A DNA stretch of 64,000 nt from Psococerastis gibbosa (taxonomy: Eukaryota > Arthropoda > Insecta > Psocodea > Psocidae), in NCBI GenBank assembly GCA_963971405.1, contig OZ020488.1:41708888-41772887 (forward strand). The letters are read 5' to 3'. This document shows positions 1 to 13,229 of this stretch, in pieces. The notes below the pieces were generated by a model. It ran no database searches, had not been told where the DNA came from, and saw only the letters and a list, made by a program, of their open reading frames with translations. Each line of letters opens with the position of its first letter. Position 1 is the stretch's first letter. A program made the position numbers and the translations under genes.

Positions 1-429
1 ACAATAGGAAATGAGATGAGTTCTCACCGGACCTTAACTCCTAATTACAGACGAATTATCTCAGCCAGCACAGCAGCCATCACCATTGAGAAAGTGTCAA
101 CGAAAACAATGAGTGGGTACAATAGCAATATGCAATATGAAGTCACGGTAAAGAACGGGTGCATGTTCCTGTTATGCCTCATAGCGATTTGTCGCTCGGC
201 GGAATTTTCGTCATGCTGTAAATGAGTTTTCCCAGTTTTAGGGTTTTGGGCGGGTGCCGGTTGATTTTGAGCCTTGGGAAACTGAAAAGCGGCCGCTACG
301 CATATCTAAAACACAGGGGAATGCGTTTTTCCCATATTTAATTAAACATTGAAGGACGATCTTCCCTGACATCAAAAGGTCAACGCGTGCCTTTCTCCTA
401 AGAGTAACTAAAAAATCTAGTTTTTCATC

Positions 430-830
430 TGAGTCACAATCTCAGCAGCGATTGGTTGGTAGCATCTCCCTACATATCATCCGCTAGCTGTCTCGGTTAT
501 GCGACTTCCTCTTCAGCGGTTGGTCTACCTTGCTGTAGGTCACGTGTCCTCTTTCAGTTGAATTCCTTCATCAGCTGCCTTCTTCTACTGGTTCCTCCAC
601 TGTGCCCTCAATGATGGTGTGAACCAGATTTTTGTGCCTTAATAATTGCCCTACCCATTTCGGTCTTCTGTTTTTCATATGAGGCAGCAGCTGTCTCTCT
701 TCTTCAGTAGCCTCTAACACTCTTAAATTTGTCACGTGGTCCCTCCAGCTGATCCGTAGCTCCCTTCGATATAGTGCAGGTCTAGAACGTCGTAAGACGT
801 CTATGAAACCCCGATCAAAAAACTAATTCA
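430..830 (-). pseudogene. LINE reverse-transcriptase ORF C-terminal remnant (RTE-like)
   Basis: The minus strand translates to LRISWRDHVTN, then RQLLPHMKNRRPKWVGQLL and VHTIIEGTVEEP. This is the usual C-terminal end of RTE/craniofacial-type LINE polyproteins. It is cut at both sides. Related remnants are at 37690 and 47640. Confidence 0.75.
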
Positions 831-1194
831 GGCACGCATAATTATAGAGTCTGACACGGCCTATTTATAGCGATGACCTTGCTATGGTATTGATGAGCCT
901 ACAAAGGTACCAATTCATGGATCCCAGGTGCTTGTAGGTAGACTAAATTAATGAAGTGTGAAGGCAGCACCATTGAGCCCGGCACTTTCCCTCCTTTCAC
1001 GATGAATTCCGATGATTCAGGTATAATCAGGTAGGATACCTAATCTATTGTGGGTCTTTCACTTACCATTAAGGAAGCTATGCTCTGTCACTGTTTGTAA
1101 TACTGTATATTTATTGGTGCAGCATGTGTTAAAAGGATATGGTAGCTAGACAAAAGATAGGTACATATACGAAATACCTTTTTTAATGTTACTG

Positions 1195-1292
1195 TGAGTT
1201 AATTTCGGTTATAACGAGGAGGTTATCTCTTCAACCAAAGTTAGTAAAATTTAAGTGTTATAAAATATGTATCATATAATACTGCAGTATGA
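1195..1292 (+). repeat. SINE D tail fragment
   Basis: Contains tttcggttataacgaggagg and the downstream atataatactgcagtat block of SINE D; no head. Confidence 0.65.
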
Positions 1293-1491
1293 GCTTTTTT
1301 AATGTAATTATTTTAAGTTGGAAATATAGCTTACCATATACAATGTTGAATGATTGTGCCACTCATTTTTCATAATTTTCGCCTCCATTAAAAAAAAATA
1401 CCGTTTCTTTTACCGTTGGAGAAAATTATAGAAAATGAAATCATTAAAAATTGTGTATGGTGTGACGCATTTAAAGTAGCTAAACTTTAGC

Positions 1492-1660
1492 GACTTCGGT
1501 AGCAAAGTAGTAACGTGCTTATATACTTGTGCGAGTATCTACACGCCTTGCGAACTCGACACAAGTACCTGTTAGGTTCCTTAGTGAGGCTTGAGGATTG
1601 AAGAAGTTAATCGCAAACATTCATTAAATTTTATTGTTTGTATTAAAAAAAACAAGTTAT
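1492..1660 (+). repeat. SINE A copy, diverged
   Basis: Shares ACTTGTGCGAGTATCTACACGCC and the terminal GTTTGTATT with other SINE A copies; the middle is divergent. Confidence 0.65.
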
Positions 1661-2596
1661 CTGAAACTTAAAACAATTACTTAATAAAAACCTCTTTGTA
1701 ACTAAAGAAAATAATTAAATGTATCGGATTTTGGAGGCTTATGTATCGTACCTACATTAATTTGTAAAGCTAATGGGTAGATGTGAGGTGGTGTCAGGAA
1801 AATTATGCATAGCTGTAAAGTCTGTAATCTACTTATACTAGGTAGTTGTTCGAGAAAAGGAATGTGGAACGGGTGGTCGCTTTTCGAAACTTGCCATTAC
1901 CCCGAAATTTTTTAGCCAACTCTTAGGCAGCAAACTAGGTCTTGTTGATTGACCAATCAAAGCGCCGACGCCCTTCCTAACTCTGCACTGATTGAAAAAC
2001 GATAAATAATTGCATAAAAATATACAGTGTATATAAACAATAGGTCACATAGAGGGAGCAGAGGTTGTCAAACAAGACCCTACATCACCAACAAGCGGCT
2101 GGAATGATTAACAACCCCACAGGCTGTGGTGGGAGTGGGGCAGGAAGCGGGTGAAGGGAGGGGGTGATTTTTGCGTCGTGTTTTGGCGACAGCAAAGATG
2201 AATGGGGGATGAATAGGCTCATGTACGCTGTCAACTGTAACCCGTACGAGCTGTGCTACCAACAATCTTACCACATTCTTTATTGCTTTCGGCAAAGCCT
2301 TTGCTGTTGTACAACCTAATAAATTGTCCCGTCCTATTCGCGCATCTGCCGGGGTTTTTCTTTTGATGGATTTCTATATAAAAATTCCTTCTCCCCCCAC
2401 CTCAAAAGAATTTAGCACTAAAGTCATTATTATCACATAAAGGATTTTGGTAACACATTACAAACGGAGAGGGGCACAGGATAAGACACGAGGGACTCCA
2501 TAACACCGTAATATAATTAATCAAGGCACCATTGAGGGTACCAGATCACAGACCAACCAAGCAAGGCGTTCCGGGAAGATTAGTTACAGTTTTTGA

Positions 2597-2795
2597 CAGT
2601 CAGCAGTAAGATGATAATCAGTAGAATCCGGGATGATAGAAGTCAACGCAGTTCCGCGGAAGGTGTCGATCGCAGATGTTGACGAAACGTTTGGAAGTAC
2701 ACTTTCCGAACGACCACGGCCTATCATCCCGGATTCTACTGATTCATCATGTATCTCCGGCCGTGAAAGCCTTTGTAATTATATAGTCAGCAGTA
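2597..2795. mobile_element. MITE family P copy
   Basis: Inverted ends (cagtagaatccgggatgat and atcatcccggattctactg) flank a core with gcagatgttgacgaaacgtt. Related copies are at 9930, 24560, 31425 and 57030. Confidence 0.75.
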
Positions 2796-2879
2796 ACTTG
2801 ACTTCTGTACTATCCATTCGTCTCAGGACCTCAGCATTGGGGATAAGATCTCTCCTAGATATGAGCAGTATTCGACTGC

Positions 2880-3115
2880 ATACACATTTCAAATGCACTG
2901 ATTCTGTTCTCCATCTTTTTCAACCTTCAAGTTACAGCCGGCTGGATGGTTGGCAGCAAAATGTGGCATCGATGCCTCCACTACCCTCGATCCTGGCACT
3001 CCCTCTTCAGCTCCGCGTATGTATTGGCCCTTACATCCTCCATAACTTGCTGTAGAAACTATTTTCTCTGTTTTCCATAGATTTGGCCAACGTCCATCCC
3101 TCCATACCATATAGG
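2880..3115 (-). pseudogene. LINE C-terminal remnant
   Basis: The minus strand recalls the segment seen better at 46820 (YMELMRTCQDGGEWRHRCH); here it is YIRGAEEGVPGS and related frames with shifts. A short 3' end of a LINE ORF. Confidence 0.5.
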
Positions 3116-3484
3116 CTACTTTTAAAAGGGAATTTACTTTAAATCAAAGTCACAGTATACGATATTAAAAAAGGCCTAACTGAAGCTGAGAGAAAGACCA
3201 CTTTTCTCACAATGCCCGCAGTTACATGGAAAAAAAAAACACGGTAAACCTTGAAGTCTTTGCGGGTTCATAAAATGTAACCAAGTGCAAAATTACCTAT
3301 TCAAAATTCAAAAGAGACGTATGTGGCTAAATGACGTCATATTCCCGCGGCCTATATAAGAAGCCCATTTCCCTGCTTTTCCCCATTATTGTTTCCTGGA
3401 GGCACCATCTATTTTTTTGGTTTTCCGCTTTTATAAGTACTTTTATGATAATTCAAATGGTCCCGCCTGAATAGTTTTGCTCAT

Positions 3485-3870
3485 AGGTTCAGGATTTATC
3501 CAACGGCCTAACCATTTTGAATCCACGAGAGCAGAGCGTGTTTCAAACTGCGGCAAACTTGGTAGTGTTAGCACAGCGTTGGCAGGGGAACATGCTGGTG
3601 AGACATGATAACGCGCTGAGACTATACCAGTCAGTCTACGTACGTGTTGAGTCCTGGTCACCTCCGATTTAATCGCGTCACTTTACTATGTTCCCCTTAA
3701 GTGGTTTGGAACCCACTATAATCAGGAAGTGCACCCTGTCAGTCAACTCCTCTTCTCCCCGAGGTTAAGGAGTCTGCCATCAAGTTAATAAACAGACTAA
3801 GTCCCCCCGCCAGGCTGACGGGGTTGCTTAGAGCAAAAATGATAAAGGCAGGCGTTAGAAAAAAAAGGAT
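3485..3870 (+). repeat. Repeat B-II copy
   Basis: Shares cctggtcacctccgatttaatcg and the ggttgcttagagcaaaaatg end with copies at 30135, 47310 and 49363. Its middle is related to repeat B-I, so the two are sister families. It ends in an A-run. Confidence 0.72.
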
Positions 3871-4179
3871 CACCAAAAGAGATGAGCCATTTTGGTGGTA
3901 GACAAAACGTATAGCCGTGTAGGGTCAGGGTCAGTCGTAATCCAGTTATTGAAGTGTAACTTGCTATGGCGGGCGCTTTAAAGCTGGATTGTTCTCTTTG
4001 CGTGTGATGTAAGAGCTAAGTAAAAAAAAACAGTGGAAGGTAAATAAATGTACACTGGGAATATGCAAGAAAAAACCTAATAATTAAGATGTTTGATTAT
4101 TAGCAGGGTAATATACCTTAATATACCAGGTACAAGTACACTGGGGTTTAAGCTTAATAGATACCTACTGTTTTTGAGA

Positions 4180-4870
4180 ATGCTATTTTTGTGATCCTAT
4201 TCTTCATTTTTATAAAAAATAAAATAAAGTAACCGAAATTAGAGGGATTAGACAAAATTGGATTCGAACCCACGATCTACACTTAACGGGGCATCGTCTT
4301 AACCGCTGGATCACAAGCCCAACAAGTACAATGCCCTCTAAACCCTCTACTTCTATGATCATTTTGACAAGATTCGTATTGCTAGATTAGTATTACAATG
4401 GTATATTACACAGGCATTAAACTAACTGTAGTTCAGGAGGTAACCTCCTTGTTATAAGCAAATTAAAGGATTTAAAAAAAAAAACTGGACTTTGTGGGAT
4501 TCGAAACCACGGTCTACGCCAATCCGGACATCTACACAATTATCTAACCGAACAGGTCTGTGAGCTCACTTTATTGCATTAAGGCAATGCTTTATTCAAT
4601 ATACTGCAGTATTATAATGGTATATTACACTGACATTTAACTAACTTTAGTTCAGGAGGTAACCTCCTCGTTATAACCGATATTAGAGGATTTTGAGAAA
4701 ACTGGACTTCGAACCTATGATCTACGCCTATCTGGCGCATCGTCTTAACCACTGGACCATAAGCCCGACAAGTACAGTCCACTTTCGGTTAAAACGAGCA
4801 GATTACCTCTTCAGCCAAAGTCAGTTTAATGTCAGTGTTATATATACCATATAATACTGCAAAATATAAA
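4180..4870. repeat. Cluster of tRNA-derived SINE D copies
   Basis: Three minus-strand heads lie at about 4255-4325, 4493-4562 and 4700-4778, each with a box B-like ggTTCGAAtcc and a box A-like segment. Their shared tail (ggttataacgaggaggttacctc) follows, and a fourth tail in the opposite orientation is at 4785-4870. The heads look like decayed tRNA sequences and lack a credible tRNA fold, so they are SINE parts. More tails are at 1195, 15125 and 47165. Confidence 0.75.
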
Positions 4871-5690
4871 ATACAGTAAATATTAGCAGTGGAATGTAAT
4901 ATAAGAGAGCTGGATACATTCTACGTCTCGTGTAATAAATAATTAGACAATTATAGAATAACATTGCTTTTGTGCATTGAATGCATTGAACATAGATAGA
5001 CACAATAGGCCCTATGACTGATCTAATGACACGTCCAAATCGGCGCCATTATTCAAATGCAACAATACACATTTTAAGATTCTTTCTATTCTATTTCCTC
5101 GGATTAAATTGATGTGCGTGTTTAGTCATGCAAATGAAAATTCATTGCTGAGTTAATAATTCCACAATAATTTTTATTGGTAACATTGCAGGAAGTCCGG
5201 CCACTGATATTTCCTGCAAATGAAATACGCGAGGCAAATTCCTTAAATACGAAAGTTCAAGGTTTATTCTTACACATTATATTTGCGTACAATAAGGAAA
5301 ATAATACCGCATTTTACAATCATACAGTATAATTTGTTTCGCATGTAAACTAATTGTTTGTAGACTACAATTTTGTATGCAAATCATTGCACTGTTAGCT
5401 GTTATTCAGAAAACTAATGTAAAAATCCTTTCCCGTAAAAATTGCACAACATCTGAGTTCTACCTAATAGCCTACATTACATATGCAATGCGCTTCGTTT
5501 ACAGCAAGTCATAAGCTATTTTGCTTCCCACCACCTTTAGGCCCGATCGGACGACTGATACTTAACATTTAAGTTACGCTTATCTTGTACCTATTGTAAA
5601 GAAAGGAAAAAACACTGCCGGGCAAATTGCTCAACAGAACAGAGTAGCGATCAAGAGGATGAAACTCTAAGAGACCTCAGGCGTACACCC
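4870..5690. other. No gene seen
   Basis: AT-rich sequence with short chance ORFs only; no repeat copy recognised. Confidence 0.6.
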
Positions 5691-5697
5691 TTAATAG

Positions 5698-5928
5698 CAG
5701 TGCCGGACTAACCCATCGGCACTTGGGGCACAGCCCCACCCCCCAAATAAAAAATTCCCAAAATTCCGGCCCCCACAAACGAGATTTTTTTAAAAATAAA
5801 ATAAAAATTAAAAGTTGAAGACAATTTCCAAACGAAGTTTTGAATGACAATTTCCAGACGAAGTTTTGAAATTGGCGGGAAATTGAACGTTTGCACCCAC
5901 GGCCCCCACAGGGGTTAATCCGGCACTG
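5698..5928. mobile_element. hAT-like MITE, 231 bp
   Basis: The ends CAGTGCCGGACTAACCC and GGGGTTAATCCGGCACTG are inverted repeats. The 8-bp duplication is cttaatag (5690-5697) and cttgatag (5929-5936). The inside has a 26-bp tandem duplication (caatttccaaacgaagtttt). A possible lone left end of the same family is at 8731. Confidence 0.88.
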
Positions 5929-6659
5929 CTTGATAGATTGCCATGCTGTGGTTGTCGTTTCTTACTTAAATGCCTTATATTCCAACCCATTGTGGATCTG
6001 TAGGCATGAGGAAAGCTCAAAATGCCTTAATCAAAATGCAGAAAGTACTTAAGTGTCGGAATCTGCTGTTGCAGCTTACTTCTGTTCCCGTTGGTGTTCC
6101 CAATCGTTTCATATGGTATGGAGGATGGGATTTGACCCAAAACACAAAACAAAACAAAAAACAAAACTATCGAGAACAGAATCAGTGCTTTTGAATTGTG
6201 GGTATACATATAGCATATCCTGCAAAGATAGTTTCCCTAATGCCGAGGTCCTAACGTGAATGGACGCAGAACCCGAGTTTCAGCTGAGGGTTAAGAAACG
6301 GAAACTAACATACTTTGTAACGAGGAAAGAAAAGTAACGCCTTCTGCATGTAATAATGCAAGGGAAGATAGAATAACAGAGGGCTCCTTGCATATGGCCT
6401 GGTTGAGAAACCGCCGCGGAGGCACTGGTATGGCAAGAGCACGACTTCCCTATCAGAGCAGCAGTCTCCACGGTCCAAATTGCCATGATTATCGCCAATC
6501 TTTGATAGAAGAGAAATTTACAGAAGAAGAAAAAGGCTTGAGGACTGATTCTGATAGAGGATCATCTTTTTTTACCACTGCTTTATTTGGGATGTTGTCC
6601 GCAATATGTCGGACAGTCACATTATTTCCCTACCACTGTAAGTAATGTTTTTTTTAAAC

Positions 6660-6762
6660 AGAAAAATTGCGTTTCATGTCGAGCCACGAACCTTGTCCCT
6701 CCGTTTCACAATCCAGTTCTCTACCAACTGAACAATCGCAATCGCATTACCGTCTTTCGAAT
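6660..6762 (-). repeat. tRNA-like repeat or tRNA pseudogene
   Basis: The minus strand reads gttcagttggtagagaactgg (box A-like) and then aaggttcgtggctcgacatg (box B-like, imperfect). The acceptor arm ends do not pair convincingly. Probably a SINE head. Confidence 0.4.
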
Positions 6763-7171
6763 ATACTAGTATATATAGGCTGTGGCAATATATGCGTGAG
6801 GGCAGATGAGTCCGCAGGGGGGAAGGTCGGGTGGAGGGGGGGGGGGTGAGAAATCGGCAGTAGAAGATGCATAGAAATGCCTCAATTTGGAATATTATGG
6901 GCCGAATTTCGTGCATTATGTATGTTTATGGCAATGGCAATTAATCATGGTATAACGGCTTCGGAATCCGACCCCGCGGCATTGCATTGAAACCGCCACC
7001 GGTCAACCATCCCTTATGCATATAACCATATCAATTTAGACAGCCTTCAATAAATTATCTATTGATACTTCCGGCTCCCGAATCGCTATGTCTCAATGCC
7101 CAATAATAATTTAGGAAGCTATTGGTAAAAGTTAATGGCAATGGTGTAATATTATTTAACAAAGGTTTATT

Positions 7172-7460
7172 TGGACTTACGTTGCCTGTTGTGGTAATAT
7201 TCATTTGAGGCAGAGATCGCACAGTCATCGAACAATTAGGTGGCGCCCATTGTCAGTGGAAGGGGGCGACGTTTCGGGAGTGGATGCTATCATTAGGCTA
7301 ATTTCTGAGAAGAACTTATGGTTTCTGGATGATTGAGGATTGAGAGCACCCACTCCCAATAAGTCCGCCACTTCCCTTCACAATAGGTGCCGCCCTAATT
7401 GTTCGATAACTGTGAAGCCCCTGTCTCTCATAACTATTAGCACAACTGGGAATGTATGTT
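7172..7460. mobile_element. Hairpin MITE
   Basis: The arms around tcgaacaattaggtggcgcc and ggtgccgccctaattgttcga are inverted; the outer parts are less conserved. A sister copy is at 25628-25802. Confidence 0.75.
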
Positions 7461-8084
7461 CAATTGACATTTTGATAAATAATTTAGAATTTTTCTTCAT
7501 TTTTATTGTCTTATAAGGAGCAGCCCTTGGGCTCTGATTGGCCGGCCCGCGGCTGGAAGTTCAATATTGTTTTCTGTACCTCCAGTTACGACAATTAAAA
7601 TTTCCTGAGAAAATTAAATTTTATGGTACCATAGTTTCCAACAAGAAATTGTAACTTATTTTACCAGCCGCAAAACAGGATTGACGTAGCCATAAATTCC
7701 CCCAATAAACAGGCTCATTCATTTACTAAATTATCATGACACCTTAGATCCATTTATGCAAAGCTTAGAACTATTCAGAGGGACTTGTAACCAAATTTTA
7801 TTGTATGAAATTAAGAATGGTAGTTAGGTTTTTTATAAATTTAAATTTAATAATAAGTTATAAACAAGTAGGAATTTTTTGTTTTGCATTTCTTAGTTTT
7901 TTCGCTTTAAATTATGGATAATCATAGTATTTGTACACATAAGGGTACGGCTGTGTGATATAATAAAAAAAACATTTCTATTCTATTCTAGTTGTGTCGG
8001 TGTGCTAACCTGCCTAAGAACAATTATTTGAATTTGGTCTTTGACCATCATTTATAGAGAATCAAGTCAAACCTGGATAAGGTG

Positions 8085-8160
8085 GACAGTTGGTATATAG
8101 CCTAAGCCCCGGTGAGACATAGGTCATGGGTTCGAGTCCCAGTAAGTCCTGATTTTTCTT
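8085..8160 (+). repeat. tRNA-like SINE head
   Basis: Carries a good box B (GGGTTCGAGTCCC) preceded by ggtgagacataggtcat; the 5' half is poor. A similar one is at 59885-59962. Confidence 0.5.
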
Positions 8161-8224
8161 TATTCCCAAATTTTTTGATACAAGTGAATTGATTACCTAA
8201 TTAAAAAAGGCAATCTTAAGTATT

Positions 8225-9190
8225 CAGGTAAAAGAAAGGATTTGTAAATGGCGCCCACCCCCGACGAAAACAGGGAGGGGGGCGCTAAAGGCTAAAAACA
8301 GCAAGAATTTAAAGGGAAATGAATCCTTGTCTTTATGTTACATAAAATTCGCTGACAACTTTTCAGATTAAGCCACTCGAATGGAAAATTGAGAAATTCT
8401 TCTTTGCTCTTTTGGATCTTTGCATTGTTTTTGGATCTAACTTGTATGTTCGCGAACTGGAAACTTGTTACTTGGAAAACTTAAGACTTTACAGAAGCTT
8501 AAGCGGATGTTTTTGTATAAGATTGGTTTATCTGCGTTTGTTTGTATAAGAGAAGGACAAGACTGCTCGTCTGCTCAACTGAACGAATGGATTTGAGCTT
8601 TGTGTTTTCTTACGGATTACAGACTAACATGAAATGGTATACTGTGGATTTTAGAACAAATATGAACTAAAGAACGCTAATACCAATAAAGAACAGTGAT
8701 TGTGGTTTCTCTCACATCCCATTCTCATCAGTGCCGGATCACCAACTAAGCACACTAGGCTACTGCCTAAGGGCTCAGAGCAGCCTGAAGGCCCAAAGTT
8801 GTGGGGACGCGCACACAGCCCCCCCCCCCACATAAAACAGGCCACCATAAGCCATACTATGGAAGTCAGTCAATTTACGATAACATATAATGAGATCTGG
8901 AGGATCTAATAGGTTAGCTGGTAGATTAGTCCTTCTGGGCTATACATACCTATATGACATAAAGTAGGTACCGTACCGGTAGTTTTTTGTTGTTTTATTG
9001 TAATTTTTCATTCATTGGAAAATGAGATCAGTACAGTTCAAAAACCAATTTGTCTGAACACATGTACATCGAACATGAGGTGCAATTTTATTTCATTTCT
9101 TATAGGAATATAATAATAATAATGTATTGAAGGGCGTATATTTATTATTTATTATTTATTACTATTTATTATTTATACATTTCTTTCTGT
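8225..9190. other. No gene seen; possible lone hAT-like left end at 8731
   Basis: cagtgccggatcaccaac at 8731 matches the left end of the 5698 element, but no right end follows. A TTA-rich stretch lies at 9140-9180. Confidence 0.5.
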
Positions 9191-9194
9191 AAGA

Positions 9195-9320
9195 ATTTTG
9201 GGCCATTGGCAAACTGGTATACGTCGTCGATGTTAACCTATACCGGCTACAAGCGATAGTGTGGACAAGCTGCGAAAATCTTACGTAAGCATGACTTAAC
9301 CAAGTATAGGGATACGAGTC
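9195..9320. repeat. Repeat family G copy, inverted
   Basis: Contains ggccattggcaaactggtata, gataccg-like tataccggctacaagcga and gcatgacttaaccaagta. Confidence 0.6.
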
Positions 9321-9929
9321 AAATTAATTTACTTATTCACTTCATATTTATTGTAGGAATGAACCGTTATCAAATGACACCTCTATTTATTTCTTATATA
9401 GACAAAAGCTTGGATGTAGCGGCGCGTTTTTTTTAAATCCCGCCAAACTATTCGAAAGCCTGAGCATCATAACATCGACAAAGAGCAATTTTTCACAACC
9501 GGAAATCAGAGTATGATGAAAGGTATATCGGGTTTACTTTGTGTCGCTTGACCTGGCCATAACTCATCGTTTGGAACTTCCGGTCCACGACGTGCTTGTC
9601 TTGCTGATGTACTCACACTGCTCCCCCCCCCCTCCATAAATATATATCGGAAACGAAATGAAAATATACAGTCTCCGTCGTTTATTTGTTTTAAGAGGCT
9701 AGTTCGGTCTTGGCGCACAAGCTAAGAATAGTTGAGGATCGTCGACATTTTCTGCCTCTTTACAATCGATATCCATTATAGTTTGTAGGCTACAATAATA
9801 AAATACTATAGATGACGCCTGGACATACGCTAAGCATTGCCGATGGCGTAAAACGTAGGGTGAAATGACAAAGTAAGCTTTTCCAGGTTGTAGGGATCCA
9901 ATATAAAAAAGCGGCAAATGAAAAACAAT

Positions 9930-10055
9930 TGTCGACCGCAGATGTTGACGAAATGTTTGTAAGTACCTATGCTGAACGATCAACCATGGCCTATCATCCC
10001 GGAATCTACTGCTTCATCATATAACTCCGGCCGTTAAAGTCTTTGTAATTACATT
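9930..10055. mobile_element. MITE family P, one-sided copy
   Basis: The core gtcgaccgcagatgttgacg and the right inverted end are present; the left end is missing. Confidence 0.7.
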
Positions 10056-10194
10056 GACATACTCAGTTCAAATAATAGTCTTAGCGATCTCGATCTACTT
10101 GCACTGAGCCTGTCCATGTTCAAATCAGCCGTTTTGGAAACTGTAGACGGGCCTGTAGGTACCTTGATTTTGGGTTTCATTTTAATGTTTAATG

Positions 10195-10312
10195 ACATCT
10201 ACTGTATTATGTGACTTAACTTAACTTTCCTATAAATGCTATCGATTTCTGGACTCAAATCTATTGATGGTACAATATATATTATATTTATTATTATTGT
10301 TATAACAACTGA
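10195..10312 (+). repeat. LINE 3' UTR and tail copy
   Basis: Matches the 3' UTR at 58180-58276 (tattatgtgactt, tgctatcga, tggact, gatggta) and ends in a (TTA)n-like tail. No ORF is left. Confidence 0.6.
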
Positions 10313-10319
10313 ACAGGCA

Positions 10320-11560
10320 GGGTTGACAACACTGCGCACTTGACTCGCATTGTATATAGCTTGATTTTAGAATTTTCCCAATTCACCTCGGCTTACGGTA
10401 CAGTTATCATGTGGACTTGTTTGAAGATAACAATTAATGTCTTCTGTTTGGTTTGCTTATTCATTCTCCTCGCTATCGCTCTGAAAATAATGTAGTCTCC
10501 AGCAGTGGCGTAGCTAGATAGACTATATATTCAGTCGCTAACACACAGAGCCGTATCTAGGCAGTGCGCTGCATTGACGGATTTAGAGCCCTCGTATCTT
10601 TTCCGTTTTCATCCCACACGGCTGGAATGGTATTAGAGGCAACCGCTGCATTTTGGATCATGTCTTCAAATCAAATCAAAATGTATTTAATTCTATCTAA
10701 AAAAATACAAGATATAAATGAACATTTCCCAACCCCAAATGCTGTACATTCGGTACATTCGTTATTAATCCGATTCAGTACGTTTCTGCCGGTTACGTTA
10801 TAACATGAATTTCCTATAGTTGGCTGGTGTTGTCGGTACAAAGAAAGGTGAAAGGGTAGGCCCTTCAGAATAATTTCTACCGTACGCTACAAGAATACGT
10901 CAGCATTCAAACAAATTTGGAAGGATATATCTGAATTTTGACCTTTTAAATAATATAAATAAATGTAAATAGAAACATTTTACAAGCTCTCAATACTGTT
11001 TTACTTTAAATACATTAAGTAAAAACCCGAAAAAAGCTATTAGGGTTGATAACAGAAAAGGTCTGAGTCCTCCTTCCAAAAACATTAGATAGAATAAGAG
11101 TTAAGACTTGAATGAATTATGGTAGAATTATGTGGTTTCAAGTTTAAACATGCCCCCGCCCCCAAAAAAAATCGCATGGTGCGCGGTTACTTACAAGGTT
11201 TACCACTTGTCTCGTGTTGTTTTATACTTGTACGTGCAAGTGTCAGCATAGCAAAAAATGATAATAATAATAATAACCTGGCCTTATTCTAATGTCAAAC
11301 AAAGTTATTTTTCAATTTATTTCTTTTTGAATTTAAAATTTGCTCATTTCCCTTATCTGTGGTAGGCCCCCCTATTTTTGCGACAAGACTTTTCCACCTT
11401 TAGAACCACGCCATCATCAGTTATTAATGCAAATTCGTTTTAACAAGAGCCTTTGCTCCGCATGGTAGAAAACATAAGGGGTGAAGCAGAAATTGCTTAC
11501 GAAAGAATTTTGAAAATGGGGGGGGGGGAAGAAAGTTTCGTCTTCGCTGCTGTAGATTAC
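10320..11560. other. No gene seen
   Basis: Contains a lone hAT-type end (cagtggcgtagctag at 10505), an (ATA)n microsatellite near 11260 and a G-run at 11519. No exon with matching splice sites is recognised. Confidence 0.5.
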
Positions 11561-11561
11561 A

Positions 11562-11700
11562 ATGCTAAGTCTTTGCAGTCGAGAAAGGTTTAAAAATTCA
11601 AACGGGCACCGACGGAAATGTCTCCATATTCCTTCTTTATATGGACATGGTCTCCCTCACGGAGCAGTACTATCCCCTCTTCTTTTTATCATATTATGTT
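11562..11700 (+). pseudogene. Reverse-transcriptase fragment (motif B region)
   Basis: Translates to a segment with GHGLPHGAVLSPLLF, matching the GLPQGAVLSPLLF motif of LINE reverse transcriptases. The homology ends within about 15 codons downstream, so this is a short relic. Confidence 0.7.
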
Positions 11701-11829
11701 GTTTGTGTTACGACTGTTTTTACTTTTGTTTCTCTTCTCACAATTGCTATTTTTCTACAATAGCAGCCTACATGTGTGTATGCCATATAATATGAATATC
11801 TACCTTTGCCCTTCATAGCAGAGCCAAAT

Positions 11830-12630
11830 AATTAAATAGCTGTAAATGGCTTTAAATATAGTTTTAGTAATACTTGACAAAGTTATTTTATTTCTTTTAC
11901 TATGACGAAGTGTTACAAAGTTAATGTGAAAAACTTCCTGAACTATAAATAAATAATATATAAGTATATTTATAAATATAATTTATACTATAATATGATC
12001 TTATAAGTGGAAACCACCTTTAGTGGTCAGATTTAACCCCTTCACGAGTGATGGAAACTTTCCTGCTAAACCATTTTTTTATCAGGTGTATTTTCACTCC
12101 GCCTGAAAACTAATGAAAGTTTTCCCGTATAAAGAGGAAAGCAAAGTTACAGCTAGTTATATGGTAAAATTGCGCCCCCAACGGGTCATAACGGCAAAAG
12201 TTTTAATTTTGGACATTTTCAAACGCAATTGAAGCATTCATTACTAATTAATTAGAATTTCGGTCGCCCCCTTTGATTTTAACCTTGTTTATGGATAGCC
12301 AGTGATCCGTTAACACGGGTTTCAGCCCTAAGGGTATACCTAATACTAGCTGGCCATACTGACTTACTATGTGCTTAATTATTGCTCACTTTATACCATC
12401 AATCGGCAGTCAATCGCTTATTATACGTAATATATGGCTAAATTAATATAGGCCTACAGCATTGTAATTTGCTTTTTTAGGAAATATATCTAGGAAAGGT
12501 AAGGTAGGAAAGGTATCTAGACTTTAGTGGTACCTACCCCTTGTTTGACGTTAGTAAATCCGATGCTATATTTGTTTTTCAATGTAAAATCCATGGAAAA
12601 CTCGCAACATCAATATTGAAAAAGTCTTCT
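11830..12630. other. No gene seen
   Basis: AT-rich, non-repetitive sequence without supported ORFs. Confidence 0.5.
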
Positions 12631-12771
12631 ACACTCTAAAGCAGGGGTGGTCCACAATCATATATCAGGTGGTGCACGGAGCAAAGTTATTTATTGGAAA
12701 TTAGAAGTAAAATACAGCAGTAAGCCATGGCACTGAACTATAAAATCTAACCGATATCAGTCCCAAACATT

Positions 12772-13192
12772 TAAGGTGCCCATTCCACATACGTACAACG
12801 TCAATGAAAATTATGAAATTGAAGGGCATTTCAATTTTACTCTATGCCATTGTTAAAATTGATCAATGATCAATTGATAATAGAGTAAAATCACAAACAA
12901 TCTAAAATTAAAAAATGGCGTCATGTGATATGACAAGTACAACTATTTTAATTGATTTCTCTAAAAAGAAAGCAATTCTGTATAAAAATTATAATAAGGA
13001 TTAAATAATAAGGCGGCGAAGAAAACAAATACAATTTCAGGAAACAAATTTCAATAATTTGGCGCATACGCTTCAATTGAAAATTGTCAATTTTTGAAAA
13101 ACATATGGAATGGCCCCCATCAATGAGAAATTGAAATGTCCTTCAATTTCATAATTTTCATTGACGTTGTACGTATGTGGAATGGGCGCCTA
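12772..13192. mobile_element. MITE with about 60-bp terminal inverted repeats
   Basis: The ends GGTGCCCATTCCACATACG and its complement bound inverted arms of about 60 bp (12775-12838 and 13127-13190). A TA/TAA step flanks each side. The interior is AT-rich and shares the block AAAAAATGGCGTCATG with the elements at 30394, 36188 and (inverted) 39417. It is nested in the hAT-like element. Confidence 0.88.
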
Positions 13193-13229
13193 ATCAAATA
13201 TTAGCACGTACAGGCTAATTGTAGGCACA

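Noticed and set aside
2633..3055. 140-codon ORF as a host gene
   Set aside because: It runs across a MITE and an antisense LINE remnant; no protein family fits.
4255..4780. Three tRNA genes
   Set aside because: The box B motifs are good but the cloverleaf arms do not pair and the segments are attached to a shared repeat tail, so they are SINE heads.
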